Shown: positions 1 through 41,200 of the stretch, piece after piece | Layout: each line of letters opens with the position of its first letter | Numbering within the stretch: position 1 is the first letter of the stretch | Assembly (NCBI GenBank): GCA_963971405.1 | Contig: OZ020488.1 | Span: 46,544,888-46,608,887 of the forward strand | Origin: Psococerastis gibbosa | Lineage: Eukaryota; Arthropoda; Insecta; Psocodea; Psocidae | Reading direction: 5' to 3' | Length of the DNA: 64,000 bases | Program-made: the position numbers and the translations under genes | The notes under the pieces: model-generated | The model's database searches: none | The model's input: only the letters and a program-made list of their open reading frames with translations | What the model was told of the DNA's origin: nothing

Positions 1-573
1 TAGAAAGAACGAGTGTACGTCGGTCAGCGTTTTCTGCATTATAGTTATTTTAAGTAACCATTTACCAATGCATTTTCTTAATACTTTCCAGAGTACCGAA
101 TTCTTGCCCCCCCCCCCCAGAATTTTTGAAACTCAGCGTCTCTGCACAAAACTCATTTTCCCGCTATGCCGCCAATCTGACTGGGCGGGTGTGTGTTGGC
201 ACAATAAGGCTTATGTGTTTATTGTGTGTTTAAAATAAGTTTGTCAAGTATTACTAAAATATATATAAAGTGACCGGTGTCGGCACTAGGCCATCGTCAG
301 GCTACAGCGGCTTCACATATAGTCGCACGGTATTGCCTGAGGAAACCCTAAAGATGTCGTTTCAATGGTTAACGAAATCCCCAGCTTCATTTACCATTTA
401 TCACCAGGCTGTTTTGGCGTTATGAACTTTGTAGTTTTATTGTTATATTATTTATTCATAATATTTATAGCTTTAATTTATTCAATAAGCAAAGTTTACT
501 TGAAACCCCCTCGCCATTTGCCATTAATAGTAAGTTTTTTTTAATTTTAACAATTATTATTATTTTGGATCAG
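1..573 (+). other. Intronic sequence upstream of the first visible dynein exon
   Basis: No coding exon is seen. It holds a C-run at 108-118 and a Penelope-like tail with a hammerhead-like core at about 265-302. The remainder is AT-rich and unrecognised. Confidence 0.5.
265..302 (-). ncRNA. Degenerate hammerhead-ribozyme-like core (Penelope-type tail)
   Basis: Read on the minus strand, CTGACGA fits the CUGANGA core. It is followed by a short GG/CC stem and GACAC where GAAAC is expected, then CCGGT. The ACCGG/catcgtcag pattern resembles Penelope-like element termini, which carry hammerhead motifs. One core base deviates, so activity is doubtful. Confidence 0.3.
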
Positions 574-31480
<30,907 letters not shown>

Positions 31481-31631
31481 TGCTGGGAGCGCATCGAGTC
31501 GCGCGCGTGTCGGTCTCGTGCATCTTGGGGCGAATTAGTCTTCTACTTGAACCTCAGCGAATACCGTATCATGGCTTAGTTGCAGCTTTACATTTTAATT
31601 CAATATACTGTTGACTCATCATAACCATATG

Positions 31632-31833
31632 TCGTCACCCTTAAGTCAGAAGGGCGTAACCAACATTTTTGGGGAAATTGAGTTAGTTCTACCTTTGCAT
31701 ATGCTGAAAAAAGGCGAAAATTTTCGATTAGTAGGGCGTATCCAACTGTTTATTATGAGCAAAAGTATCTTTAAATGCAATTATATCGAAATTTCGGTTT
31801 TGATGGTACGCCCTTCTGATTTTAGGGTGATGA
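31632..31833. mobile_element. MITE just downstream of dynein stop
   Basis: TCACCCTTAAGTCAGAAGGG at the left pairs with an inverted copy ending at about 31833 (about 27 bp with few mismatches), including AGAAGGGCGTA. It starts about 150 bp after the dynein stop and may lie within the 3' UTR. A clear target duplication was not found. Confidence 0.7.
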
Positions 31834-32299
31834 TATTGTTCTTAGGCCATCATGTTCCGAACGTCTTAATATTTGTTTGGACAAAGTCGAACTTGTTTTC
31901 AATAGGGCTCTTTTTAAGTAATACTCTCTACTTTTTTTTGTCGCATGGCTACACCAAAATATAGGTGGGGCATTATCTTGTCACAGTACAATATAATACA
32001 TTTCTATTGTATTGGAGTTTATAAACAAAAGAAAAGTGTGTGTTAATCAACCCCATTTTTGCAATGAGATCCATATGAGTGATTGAGGGCGGATCCGACC
32101 CAGGCTAGCTGGACGGGTATCCGCAGCGAATCGGCAAGAAGCAGTTTCCTAGTGTAAATGGGTGGTTCCCGCCATAAGCCCTGTACGTCAATGTAAGCTA
32201 TATAGAAATTAAGAAAATACAAGAATTATTACTATTGCTAGTTATGTGCGCAGAACTCACTGCGCCTGTACTCTTGGCAAACCTACCTGCCGAGTTGTT

Positions 32300-32412
32300 T
32301 TCTTGCCGCTATTCTTTTAGGGAGATTCATCTACGGCGACCCATGTTCGATTTCCGGAAAATTTCTTCGCAGCCTCCTGAGCCTAAAACCACCCTCCGTT
32401 CAAAATTTTATG
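32300..32412 (-). repeat. R3 repeat copy
   Basis: It is the reverse complement of the segment at 13060-13175 (TTTTAGGGAGATTCATCT, TTCCGGAAAATTTC, AAAACCACCCTCCGTTC). Class unknown. Confidence 0.5.
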
Positions 32413-33191
32413 TATACAAGGGGTGCCAATCAAAATTGATTCTTAGTATGCTTATTTTACATGAAAAAAAAAACAACATTGACCAAGTAGCCTACTATCA
32501 CAAAAAATATATTACTCAAATAAATGCTAAAAACCCCAATACATCAAAGCTATTTTTCTCCCCCCTCAAAGGTAGGTTTATTCGTCGTTATAATATCTCA
32601 ATTTTGTACTGCCTGCAAACATTGGCGTAAATAGGGGGGTCCTGGGCTAAGCCCCCCCCCCCCCAGGATGGATTTCTGGTGACAAAAACGTTATGAAGGC
32701 GAAAGGCATAGTATTCACAATAACGAAAGGGAAATTAATTCTTGGTATGCTTATTTCACATGAACACATCATAAAAAAAATCAACTTATGACCAAGTACT
32801 TCCACAAAAATATATTACTCAAAATATTTAAAACCCCAACATTTCAGACCCATTTTTTCAAAATTTTTCTTCGGGGGAGACCCCCGGGCCCCTCTCAATG
32901 GTTGGTAAAATCTCAACTGTACTGCCTGCAAAATGCGTAAAACCTCCCTAATTTGGGCCTATTCATCAATTTTTTCTCGGGGGGAAACTCCCGGGCCCCC
33001 CTTTCCCCAGGGTAGAATATTAGTAAAACTTCACTAATTTGAACCCATTTATCAATTTTTTTCTCCAGTGTATAATATGCATAAAACCTCACTAATTTGG
33101 GCCCATTTATCGATTTTTTTTTCTCCGGGGGTCAAAGTCTTGGGTTCCTAGAGTCCCCCCCCCCCCAGAAATTTTGCGAAGTTACACCAAT
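32412..33191 (-). mobile_element. hAT-like G/C-tract element, inverted copy
   Basis: In reverse orientation it carries the same blocks as the element at 42278-43185, including CATTGGCGTAAAT at 32626 between two unit copies, C-runs at about 32650 and 33157, and an end at TTACACCAATG (33191). No matching 8-bp duplication was found, so this copy may be truncated. Confidence 0.6.
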
Positions 33192-34400
33192 GGTTCATAG
33201 TCGTCATTGTGGTTGGAAATTTGGAACACATCACACAAGAGTGTTTTGTGTGTTGATGTAGGGGTCGGGAAAAGAATGAGGTATTTTTTTATTTTTATCA
33301 ACACACATAGCGTAGCATAGAGGATAAGCGGGGTCTCCCTACACCTAATCGGCCAGAGCCGAGAGGGATTTTTTAATTTTGGAACCCTACAATCTGATAA
33401 CCAGTGATAATTAAATAGAATAGATGGCGTCAGACTTGCACTTCAAATGTAAATGTATTTTCTCTGTTTCTGATCGGTGCGAGGCCCCTACCTTATATAC
33501 GCCCATAGGATGCGCCGCCACTGTGTAAACATATTCATTACTGTTGCGGAGAGCATACATAGAATAATCATGCATCATAAATATTAGGCATTGGCCGAAG
33601 CAATACGCAATACCAGAAAACAAGTCCAACACTCACTTGATATTAAATTACTATATTAACAACGCAACCATTTTTTTTCAAAATACCTATTATACCACGT
33701 TATACAGTAATTTTTCAAATCAAAATTGCAACCATTCACAAAGTGTTTAACATTATTATAGACCAATTCATAGAATTGGCCTAAGGATTTTAGTCTAGTA
33801 AATTTAACTAGCTTGGCTATTAGCGAGCATTTGCCTTCATAATTCAAACTCCCACCGGAACACTTAGCCCTACTTAAAAATTTGTGGATACAAGCTACAA
33901 ACTACAGGGAAAGTAGGTCTATTTCTTGAAAGTCGTATTTTAAATTAATATATATTATTTGAAACATTGCTTTAAGCTACACCATTGAGTATATATAATA
34001 TATTAATACAATATACTTTGATCTGCATGCAGTATAGACAGAATTATTAATTCGCAAACAATATGGTCTCACAGATTAAAATATAAATTTGCTCAAATCG
34101 AACAACAAAATCTGTACCTCTCGATAACAGATCATCTTTGGATAAAAACACGATTTCATTTAAAACTTGCCACAGTAACCTCTCTACCAGGCACGTAATA
34201 GGTATAGATTTAAGGGGGTTTATGGAGGGGGGGGGGGGGTCACAAGCCTGAGCTTTCTAGTTTATTAAATTTTTGAACCCCTTTCAATATGCACTTAATT
34301 TCTATAGGGGGGGAGAACCCCCCCCCCCCCCCCTTCCCAACATGCCTGCTCTCAACTAATATTCAGTTGAATCTCGATCATATACAATATTAAATTTACA
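33192..34400 (+). other. Spacer downstream of Pcnp, mostly unrecognised
   Basis: It contains a short R1-like internal segment near 33300-33400 and G/C-runs at 34229-34243 and 34318-34333. The rest is AT-rich. No exon was recognised. Confidence 0.4.
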
Positions 34401-34530
34401 CTATTTGGGCGCGTCTTCGCTTATATTGTCAGCAGTCTCATTGAGCGTTTTTTCGAAGACTTTCTTGGCGTTGCAGAAGCCTTGTTTTGTCTTGCCAAAA
34501 GAATTTGGTCCAGCGGATGTGGGCGTGTCC
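34401..34530 (-). CDS. Pcnp: Pcnp exon 4 (stop codon)
   Basis: This 130-nt terminal exon encodes DTPTSAGPNSFGKTKQGF and a charged tail before TAG. The acceptor on the minus strand is TTTCTAG. It supplies the conserved C-terminal motif of the family and confirms the gene despite the 2-kb repeat-filled intron. Confidence 0.88.
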
Positions 34531-37493
34531 CTAGAAATAGATAGGTACGTACAATTTACTCTGCTAGTTAATTATTGGCATCGTTGTATCTGCCTTAAGC
34601 AGTACAGTAAGCTATTCTGTGTAGCTTTGGTTAGCTGTGACAATATTAAAGAACCGGTACGAGTGATACATGCTTCCCTAATTGTCCATTGCACAGGCAC
34701 CGAGATAGATAACAGGACCAACTACATAGTAAATTATTATTGTCCTAGAGTCAAATTTCGGTTGCCTCGCCTTTCCCTATCCCACAGCACCGAATTGATC
34801 ATGGGTGGGACTATTGCAGTCTAGGACGGGCAGACCAATATAATACAACACAGTAATCACGGCAGGGTATGCAATGTATAGAGGCATGAAATATCAATTT
34901 CTTTAAAAAATAGTTTTGTATTCAATGCCACAACTTTGATTGGGAAAGCAATCTGTTCGGTTTTGATGCTGTAACACCTAAAGCATACTTGAAGTAAGAA
35001 AGCATCGATAAAAAGGTCCCGGCGTTTTATACGTATAAAAAGGAAACCAACATAAAGAACCGGTCCGAGTTAACTCGAACATGAATTCCAATTTATCAAT
35101 TAGTAGGGAGAGAAAATGAATAATTGCATGGTAAATAATTTTCCTACGGTTAAATTTCGGATATCTCGGGGGGGGGGGGGGGTGTCCACCTGACGTCACT
35201 GGAGGTGAGGTAACCTCAATATATTTAAAACACATTACAACACAGTAATAATGGCAGGGCAGGCAATGCATTTCAGCGTGAAGTTTCTATCATTTAAAAA
35301 AAAAAAAAAAATTTGCGCAAAAGCAAATAGGTTTTTGGGAAAGCCAACTGTCCGGTTTCGTTACTCAACTTAACACCTAAAACATGCCTGAAGGTAGAAA
35401 TCATCGATAGAAAAGTTTCACAGAAATATTATTTTTTAGTCATTTTTCATTAAAATTAAGTTATTTTTATTTTTTTACCCCCAGAAGCAAACTATCAAGG
35501 GGTAAGCGACCACCGCATTTTATCAACATTAAGAACGACTACAATATATGTGAATTTAAAAGAAATCGTTGGAGCCGTTTTTGAGAAATAATTTTTTTTA
35601 ACGTTTTTTGGAGTTTTTTGAGAATGAAACCCCCCCAAATTGAGTTAGCCCCAAATAAAAAAAAATGGTCTCGAGGTATGATTTTTGTGAACCTACATGC
35701 CGAATTTCATCAAAATCGACCGAGTAGTTTGCCCGGAAATCGATGCACAGACAGACAGACATTTCGTAAAAACCACTTTTTTGGGTTCCTGGGAGCTGAA
35801 AACGTGTAAATCCGTTGAAATCTCGGAATCGAAAATTTCGACCATCACAAAGCTTTCCTTATACTACGTGTAAATTGGAAAGCAAAAATATGATTCAAAG
35901 GTAAAACCCCCCAAAATTAAAAAAATTGTCCCAAGGAAAGATTTTTGTCAACCTACAAGCCAAATCCACCGAATAGTTTGCCCACAAATCGGCGAACAGA
36001 CAGACCGACATTTCGTCATAAAAACCACTTTTTATGTTCCTGGGACCTGAGAACGAGTAAATCCACTGAAATCCCGAAATCGACATCACAAAGCTTTCCT
36101 TATAAATTTTACTACGTATAAATAAGAAAGCAATAGTTGTAACATATACCATCTGCCAGTATTAATCAGAGTGCGCCCTCGGCACACTGCATTACCCCAT
36201 AACATATAAGGGATGCTCTGTCATCCGTTAACATCGCCTTAGTATAATATGCTTCCTCCAGTAGGTGTGCTATAAGACAAATCGCAATATTCGCCACTGG
36301 TGGAGCAATAACTGCGGCCGGGATTATATTGTTGAGGCTTTGTTTAATACTTCCGTCCACTTGTACACCGTGATCGGATTCTGAGCATTGCGTATTGCAT
36401 ATAGGTGTGTTACTGTGTCCTCGGTTCGCCCGCTGCTAATGATGATTGTGCATTCAACAGGTAGGCGTATTGCAACATTAAGGTATAACTTTTAAGTTAC
36501 ATGGCAACGTAAAAACAAAAACGCAGAATCGCATAGATCCTTGTTGGTCAAAGGCCACTTGACGCAAAGTCGCACTCAACAGTACAAAACAAAAACAAAA
36601 TGCGGACCTGCCAATATTTCTCATGAGCATTTTTGCTTCCCTTGGCATTTCAACAGGTTCTTCCTCGTCATCGTTGAAAACTGCCGCTCTGGTCATTGCT
36701 GGTTTCACACCTGGCTTCTTCTGAAACATGAAAAAGCACTAATTACTAATTTACCATAAAATAATCATGATGGAAATGAAATGCCCACTGGAGAAAATGA
36801 CAAAAAAAATGGCTGGCAACACATCACCCCGGCAAAGTGACGATCCCGTTTCCTCCAATTCTTTCCATGTCTTCCTTTCTATAACCCGCAAAGATATTTT
36901 CAAATTAATACATGCTACTAATCGTATATCACTGTACGTTTCGTATAGAATAGTGCATTAAGCAGTAGGCAAAGGGAATAGCGCTCTCAATATTTTAGGT
37001 GACATTAATTGGGGCATTTCTCCGTATTCAGCACCATAATAGTTTTAACTTTTAACGCCACTTGTCACACTAGTTTTATTGGAGATTGGACTTGATTCGA
37101 AAGGACTCAACTGCCCAAAATTCTAAAATGTACCTACCACAAATGCATGTTTACATACCAGTGCATTGAGCTTGATTTGAAGTCCTCCTCCAAATTTACC
37201 AGGCACATTTTTCACTGCCAGTGGCTTAGACGAGAGACCAAATGAAATCTTTTGTCTCTTCTCCTCTTTAGCGTCATCTTCGGCTGGTCGCTTTGTCGGA
37301 GACCCTAGGTAACACTGGCAAAATGAGATGTGGGGTTAGAATATACGGAGGGGGAATGCAATACACCCATTTTTACATTTATTACCCAACTATTAACCTA
37401 TTAAATATTTAACTAAGTGACTGAAACTAAAGAAATAGTATAATAAATTATATGAATATTACCTTCTGTTATTTTTGAACTGGGGGATGCCAT
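34401..37493 (-). CDS. Pcnp: PEST proteolytic signal-containing nuclear protein, 4 exons, complete
   Basis: This encodes a small nuclear protein named for PEST sequences; in mammals it is linked to the ubiquitin ligase NIRF/UHRF2 (family knowledge). Minus-strand coding exons: 37463-37493 (ATG at 37493), 37159-37304, 36608-36720, 34401-34530 (TAG at 34401-34403). They total 420 nt, 139 residues plus stop; vertebrate PCNP is about 178 aa. Recognisable parts are KRPAEDDAKEEKRQKISFGL, GKFGGGLQIKLNAL, the acidic DDEEEPVEMPREAKMLMRNI block, and RDTPTSAGPNSFGKTKQGF near the end. The exon phases join exactly. The third donor (after 36608) reads GTCCGC, a weak but frame-consistent site. Last intron (34531-36607) holds an R1 repeat. 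The gene lies head-to-head with CDK5RAP1. Confidence 0.9.
34640..36130 (-). repeat. R1 repeat copy in Pcnp intron
   Basis: An inverted, apparently compound copy: AAGAACCGGT blocks occur at about 34650 and 35057, a G-run at 35168-35181, and CTTTCCTTATACTACGTGTA near 35850 with a second partial unit to 36130. It occupies most of the last Pcnp intron; 36131-36607 shows no recognised element. Confidence 0.6.
36608..36720 (-). CDS. Pcnp: Pcnp exon 3
   Basis: This 113-nt exon encodes KKPGVKPAMTRAAVFND and the acidic/MPREAKM block that is the family hallmark. The acceptor is TTTCAG on the minus strand. The donor reads GTCCGC, a poor match to consensus, but its phase fits the last exon. Confidence 0.88.
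37159..37304 (-). CDS. Pcnp: Pcnp exon 2
   Basis: This 146-nt exon encodes the lysine-rich nuclear-signal-like segment KRPAEDDAKEEKRQK and the conserved GKFGGGLQIKLNAL. The acceptor is the minus-strand CTAG just above 37304. A nearby CCAG acceptor would add ten bases and break the phase with exon 1. Confidence 0.86.
37463..37493 (-). CDS. Pcnp: Pcnp exon 1 (start codon)
   Basis: The 31-nt coding part encodes MASPSSKITE plus one base. It is followed on the minus strand by the donor GTAATA. It joins in phase 1 to the exon ending at 37304. Confidence 0.82.
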
Positions 37494-37996
37494 TTTGATT
37501 TTTGTGATTTTGTCGATTTACTCGATTTGACATTTGTCCATCATTTGTCGTTGTCCCTATTTTTTTAATCCATAGAGTATGACTTTTAGCAAAAATTAGG
37601 TGAACAACTAACAAGTTGAAAAAATGGAAACCTAAAATAAAATAAAAATAATTTTTTTATTAATTACTTTTCCTTCAATTTTTATATATAAATATTAGTT
37701 TTCTCTGTCGTAGAAAAACCGCTTTTTGTTTGTCAACATCTTTAGTTACCATGGTTTCCACTTTCCAGCAGCAGTTTTGAGTTTAGTGTTTACTGACATA
37801 CTGAGTTTATTAGGTTATAAAATCCTTGCCAGCAGCCAGCAGCTTCTGCTTCTGGACTCTGGTGCACTGGTAGTCGCCAGTCGGACGTCGGTACTCGGTA
37901 GACAGCAACCACTGAAATCAGAATAAGAATATCATAATAAATCATCCAACACTCCGTCGTCTGCCTATAATATTTTAATCTTAAAACTATTTCTTT
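37494..37996. promoter_or_regulatory. Presumed bidirectional promoter between Pcnp and CDK5RAP1
   Basis: About 500 bp separate the divergent start codons of Pcnp (37493, minus) and CDK5RAP1 (37997, plus). The interval is mostly AT-rich and contains no repeat I recognise. I see no convincing TATA box near either start; the promoter role is inferred from the head-to-head arrangement. Confidence 0.5.
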
Positions 37997-38246
37997 ATGT
38001 GCAAAATGTACGTAATGAAGGATAAAGTTTTTCAAATCAGCAAGACTAGCTACAGAATATTTCTAGTTCATTACATAAGAAGGGCAAACCCAACGTTTCT
38101 TCGTACCTTTTGCAGTATCCGTCCCTCCCTTCAAGGACCGGGTCTAACGGAATTTCTTGCTGTCCGTCAAAATGAGAAAAAAGCTGTGAGGCCTGACGAC
38201 ACGCCGTACTTGAACATTAACAACCTAATGGGACGCGGACAAAGAG
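37997..38246 (+). CDS. Cdk5rap1: CDK5RAP1 exon 1
   Basis: It encodes the probable presequence, then [12 protein letters not shown] and [17 protein letters not shown], which match the segment just before the first cluster motif in the family. The donor GTAAGT is at 38247 in phase 1. ATGs at 38006 and 38015 are alternative starts. Confidence 0.88.
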
Positions 38247-41200
38247 GTAAGTTTTTGCTTTTCAATTTATACGTAGTATAAGGAAAGCTTTGTGATGGTC
38301 GAAATTTTCGATTCCGAGATTTCAACGGATTTACACGTTTTGAGGTCCCAGGAACCCAAAAAAGTGGTTTTTACGGTCTGTCTGTCTGTCTGTGCGTCGA
38401 TTTCTTTTAAATTCACGTATATTGTAGTCGTTATTAATGTTAACGAAATGCGGGAGGTCGCTTGCCCCTTGATAGGTTGCTTCTGGGGGTAAAAAAATAA
38501 AAATAACTAAATTTTAATAAAAAATGACTAAAAATAATTTTTCTGCGAAACCTTTCTATCGATGGTTTCTACCTTCGAGCATGTTTTAGGTGTTAAATTG
38601 AGTAACGAAACTGGACAGGTTGCTTTCCCAGAAAAGCATTTGGTTTTGTAAAAAAAAAAGTTTTTTTTTAAAAAATGGTAGAAAATTCAAGCTCAAGTGC
38701 ATTGCGTGCCCTGCCAGTATTGCTGTCTGGTAATGTGTTGGTCTGACCTATCTAGAATGTACCTCACCTCCAGTGACGTCAGGTGGACAACTCCCCCCCC
38801 CCCCCCCCCTCGAGATAGGAAATTTAACCATAGGAAAATTATTTACCATGAAATTACTCATTTTCTCTGTCTACTAATTTTGATAAATTGGAAAGCATGT
38901 TCGAGTAAACTCGGACCGGTTCTTTTCTTTAAATTATGCTATAGCATTAGCCAGGTTTCCGCCATCAGCTTTCTTGCTTTTCCCTGTATTTCGTCTTTCT
39001 AACTCTTGAACTCTTGGTAAATTTATTATTTAAAAAAAAAAAAAAAAAAAAAAATGGGAGCACTCTGGGAGTGCCGGCAGAAGTGAAAACATGAACATTG
39101 ACTTGTGAATTTTTTAATATTTTGGAATGGTTAGGAATTATTTTCGCTCGAATTATTTTATTTTTTATTAGCATAGAAATACTATCATCTATGTGGTTAA
39201 ATACAATACACTACGCGCCAGACGACAGGTAGGTGTTATGAACTCTACATCCGATTTTTCTCAAGAAACGGCTAAATGAGCATTCAAAAATATATCATTG
39301 ATTCTTTAAAGGTTTTAAGGTTTATTTTCCAAAGAAAAAAACAATAGAAATCAGTTGAAGACAAGTCTTAATAAAATAAAACATGTTGAGTGTCTATTTT
39401 AGCACATACAGTATATATATGGCTGTAATAAACGTAATAGTCTCCTTAGTAACTTTGTAAAACTTGCTGTCACTCATTGTTAAAAATATCTTTGTATAGT
39501 TTTACGTTATAAAATTAAATTAAAAAGTACACAACCGGTTTCGGCTCACACCATCGTCAAGTGCGATTGAAAACAGATAAAACAAAATGGTATGCAAGCT
39601 AAAACAAAACAAAACGTATTGTCAGGATAACACACAGCATCGCATAAAGTAAACAATTTAAATTGAACAATTAAACATAAACCAATGGAAGCGCCAACAA
39701 GGGGGAACTACTTAAAAAGGTTATGTCATTAAGTAACGTTTTGTTTTTAACCAGAGCTTCCCTAATCTCAATGGTTTCTAAATTATGAAGAAGTTTCTCC
39801 TTGTTGGCTACATGTAAGATCTTAAAATTATCGAAATCACAGGCATGGCTGTGGGTGTTTATATGTTGGGCAAAGGCGGACTGAGTGTCGGGTCTATGCT
39901 CCGCTATTCTTTCATTAAAACCTCTCCCGGTTTGTCCAATATATAAGCTACCACAATCATTACAGTCTAGTTGATAAACCCCTGATATCCTCCCTTTCTC
40001 CAATTTAGGCTTACAATTAATAACTAAAGATAATGGGGTTAAAGATATAATTACTAATAATATAAGGGGAAATTTAGAATTAGAATTAAGGGAGATAAGG
40101 CAAGTGTTAGACAAGCTTAATCGTAGTCGCATAAAAAGGGGCCTAGTTAAGTTTAGTTTATTCTTACATCTGTGACCCACCGAGGTGGGATAGACGGCGT
40201 TCAATATAAAGTACAACTAGTACTACCTATACATTGAATAATTCAATTAATTTAAATAAAACAGTTTTGCCAAAGGCAATCGTTATAGGCAAGGTATAGA
40301 GACTGCTGTAGTCTGTCAAGGGATGGGGGTTTTGTAATCACCCCAATCTAAATCCCAGTACTCATTTAAACTGTATAGAGGGCTTTCCTTCAGTTTCCTG
40401 TCAATAGCTGCTTTAAACCACGGGAATTTCATTGTCAAAAGACCCCTAGGCAGTGCATTGTAATATCTGATGGCTGTGTTTGGGAAGGAGTCTCGTGATT
40501 TGCTCAGTCTGTACTGATGTACTGGCTGTATGCCGTCAGGATCCCCATTTTGTTAAACAGTGGTCTGCAGTGGTCCCTCCAACCACCAGACGCCACAATC
40601 CTAACTGCCTTTTTCTGCAGCAGCAAGATGTTTGCCACACCAGCAGAGTGGCCCCATATAATTTGACCATAGCATATCTGGCTATGGAAAAGCGAGTGAT
40701 ACGCAATTTTTAAATATGGCTCAGATACAAGGTGTTTCACCACACTCGATAGCTTACTGCAAAGCTGTGATGAGTGATCGGCCTAGTTCATTTTTGGATC
40801 CACAGTGAAGCCCAACAACTTGACACTTTCCGTATCAGGGGTTCCATGTTGAAGGGTACACGTCAGCCTCTGTGTCTTGCCCTTATTCAGCAACAGCCTG
40901 TTTCCCTGAAACCACTGTGTGGCTTCTGCGAGCAGAACATCAGCCATTGAGCGTGCCACGGCAGGGGAGGGGCCTCTACAGTATATAGTGGTGTCATCTG
41001 CAAAGAGTATAGTTGGAAGATCCAAGTCGTTTATCATGATGAGAAACAGTATCGGTCCCAACACCGATCCCTGCGGGACTCCGTACGTAACTGTCAAGGA
41101 TTTAGAGAAAGCCCCCAACAGAGACACTCACTGAAGTCTGTTTGTTAGGTACGATATAAAAGTCTTCAGTACCACGCCATCAATCCCGTACTTTTTTAGT

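Noticed and set aside
31611-31964. 117-aa open frame downstream of dynein
   Set aside because: It overlaps the MITE at 31632-31833 and includes its inverted terminal repeats; no protein family is recognisable.
32235-32630. 131-aa plus-strand frame
   Set aside because: It crosses the R3 repeat and the hAT-like element; no conserved domain.
37301-37314. Alternative Pcnp exon 2 acceptor ten bases upstream
   Set aside because: Using it would put exon 1 and exon 2 out of phase; the CTAG acceptor gives a continuous frame.
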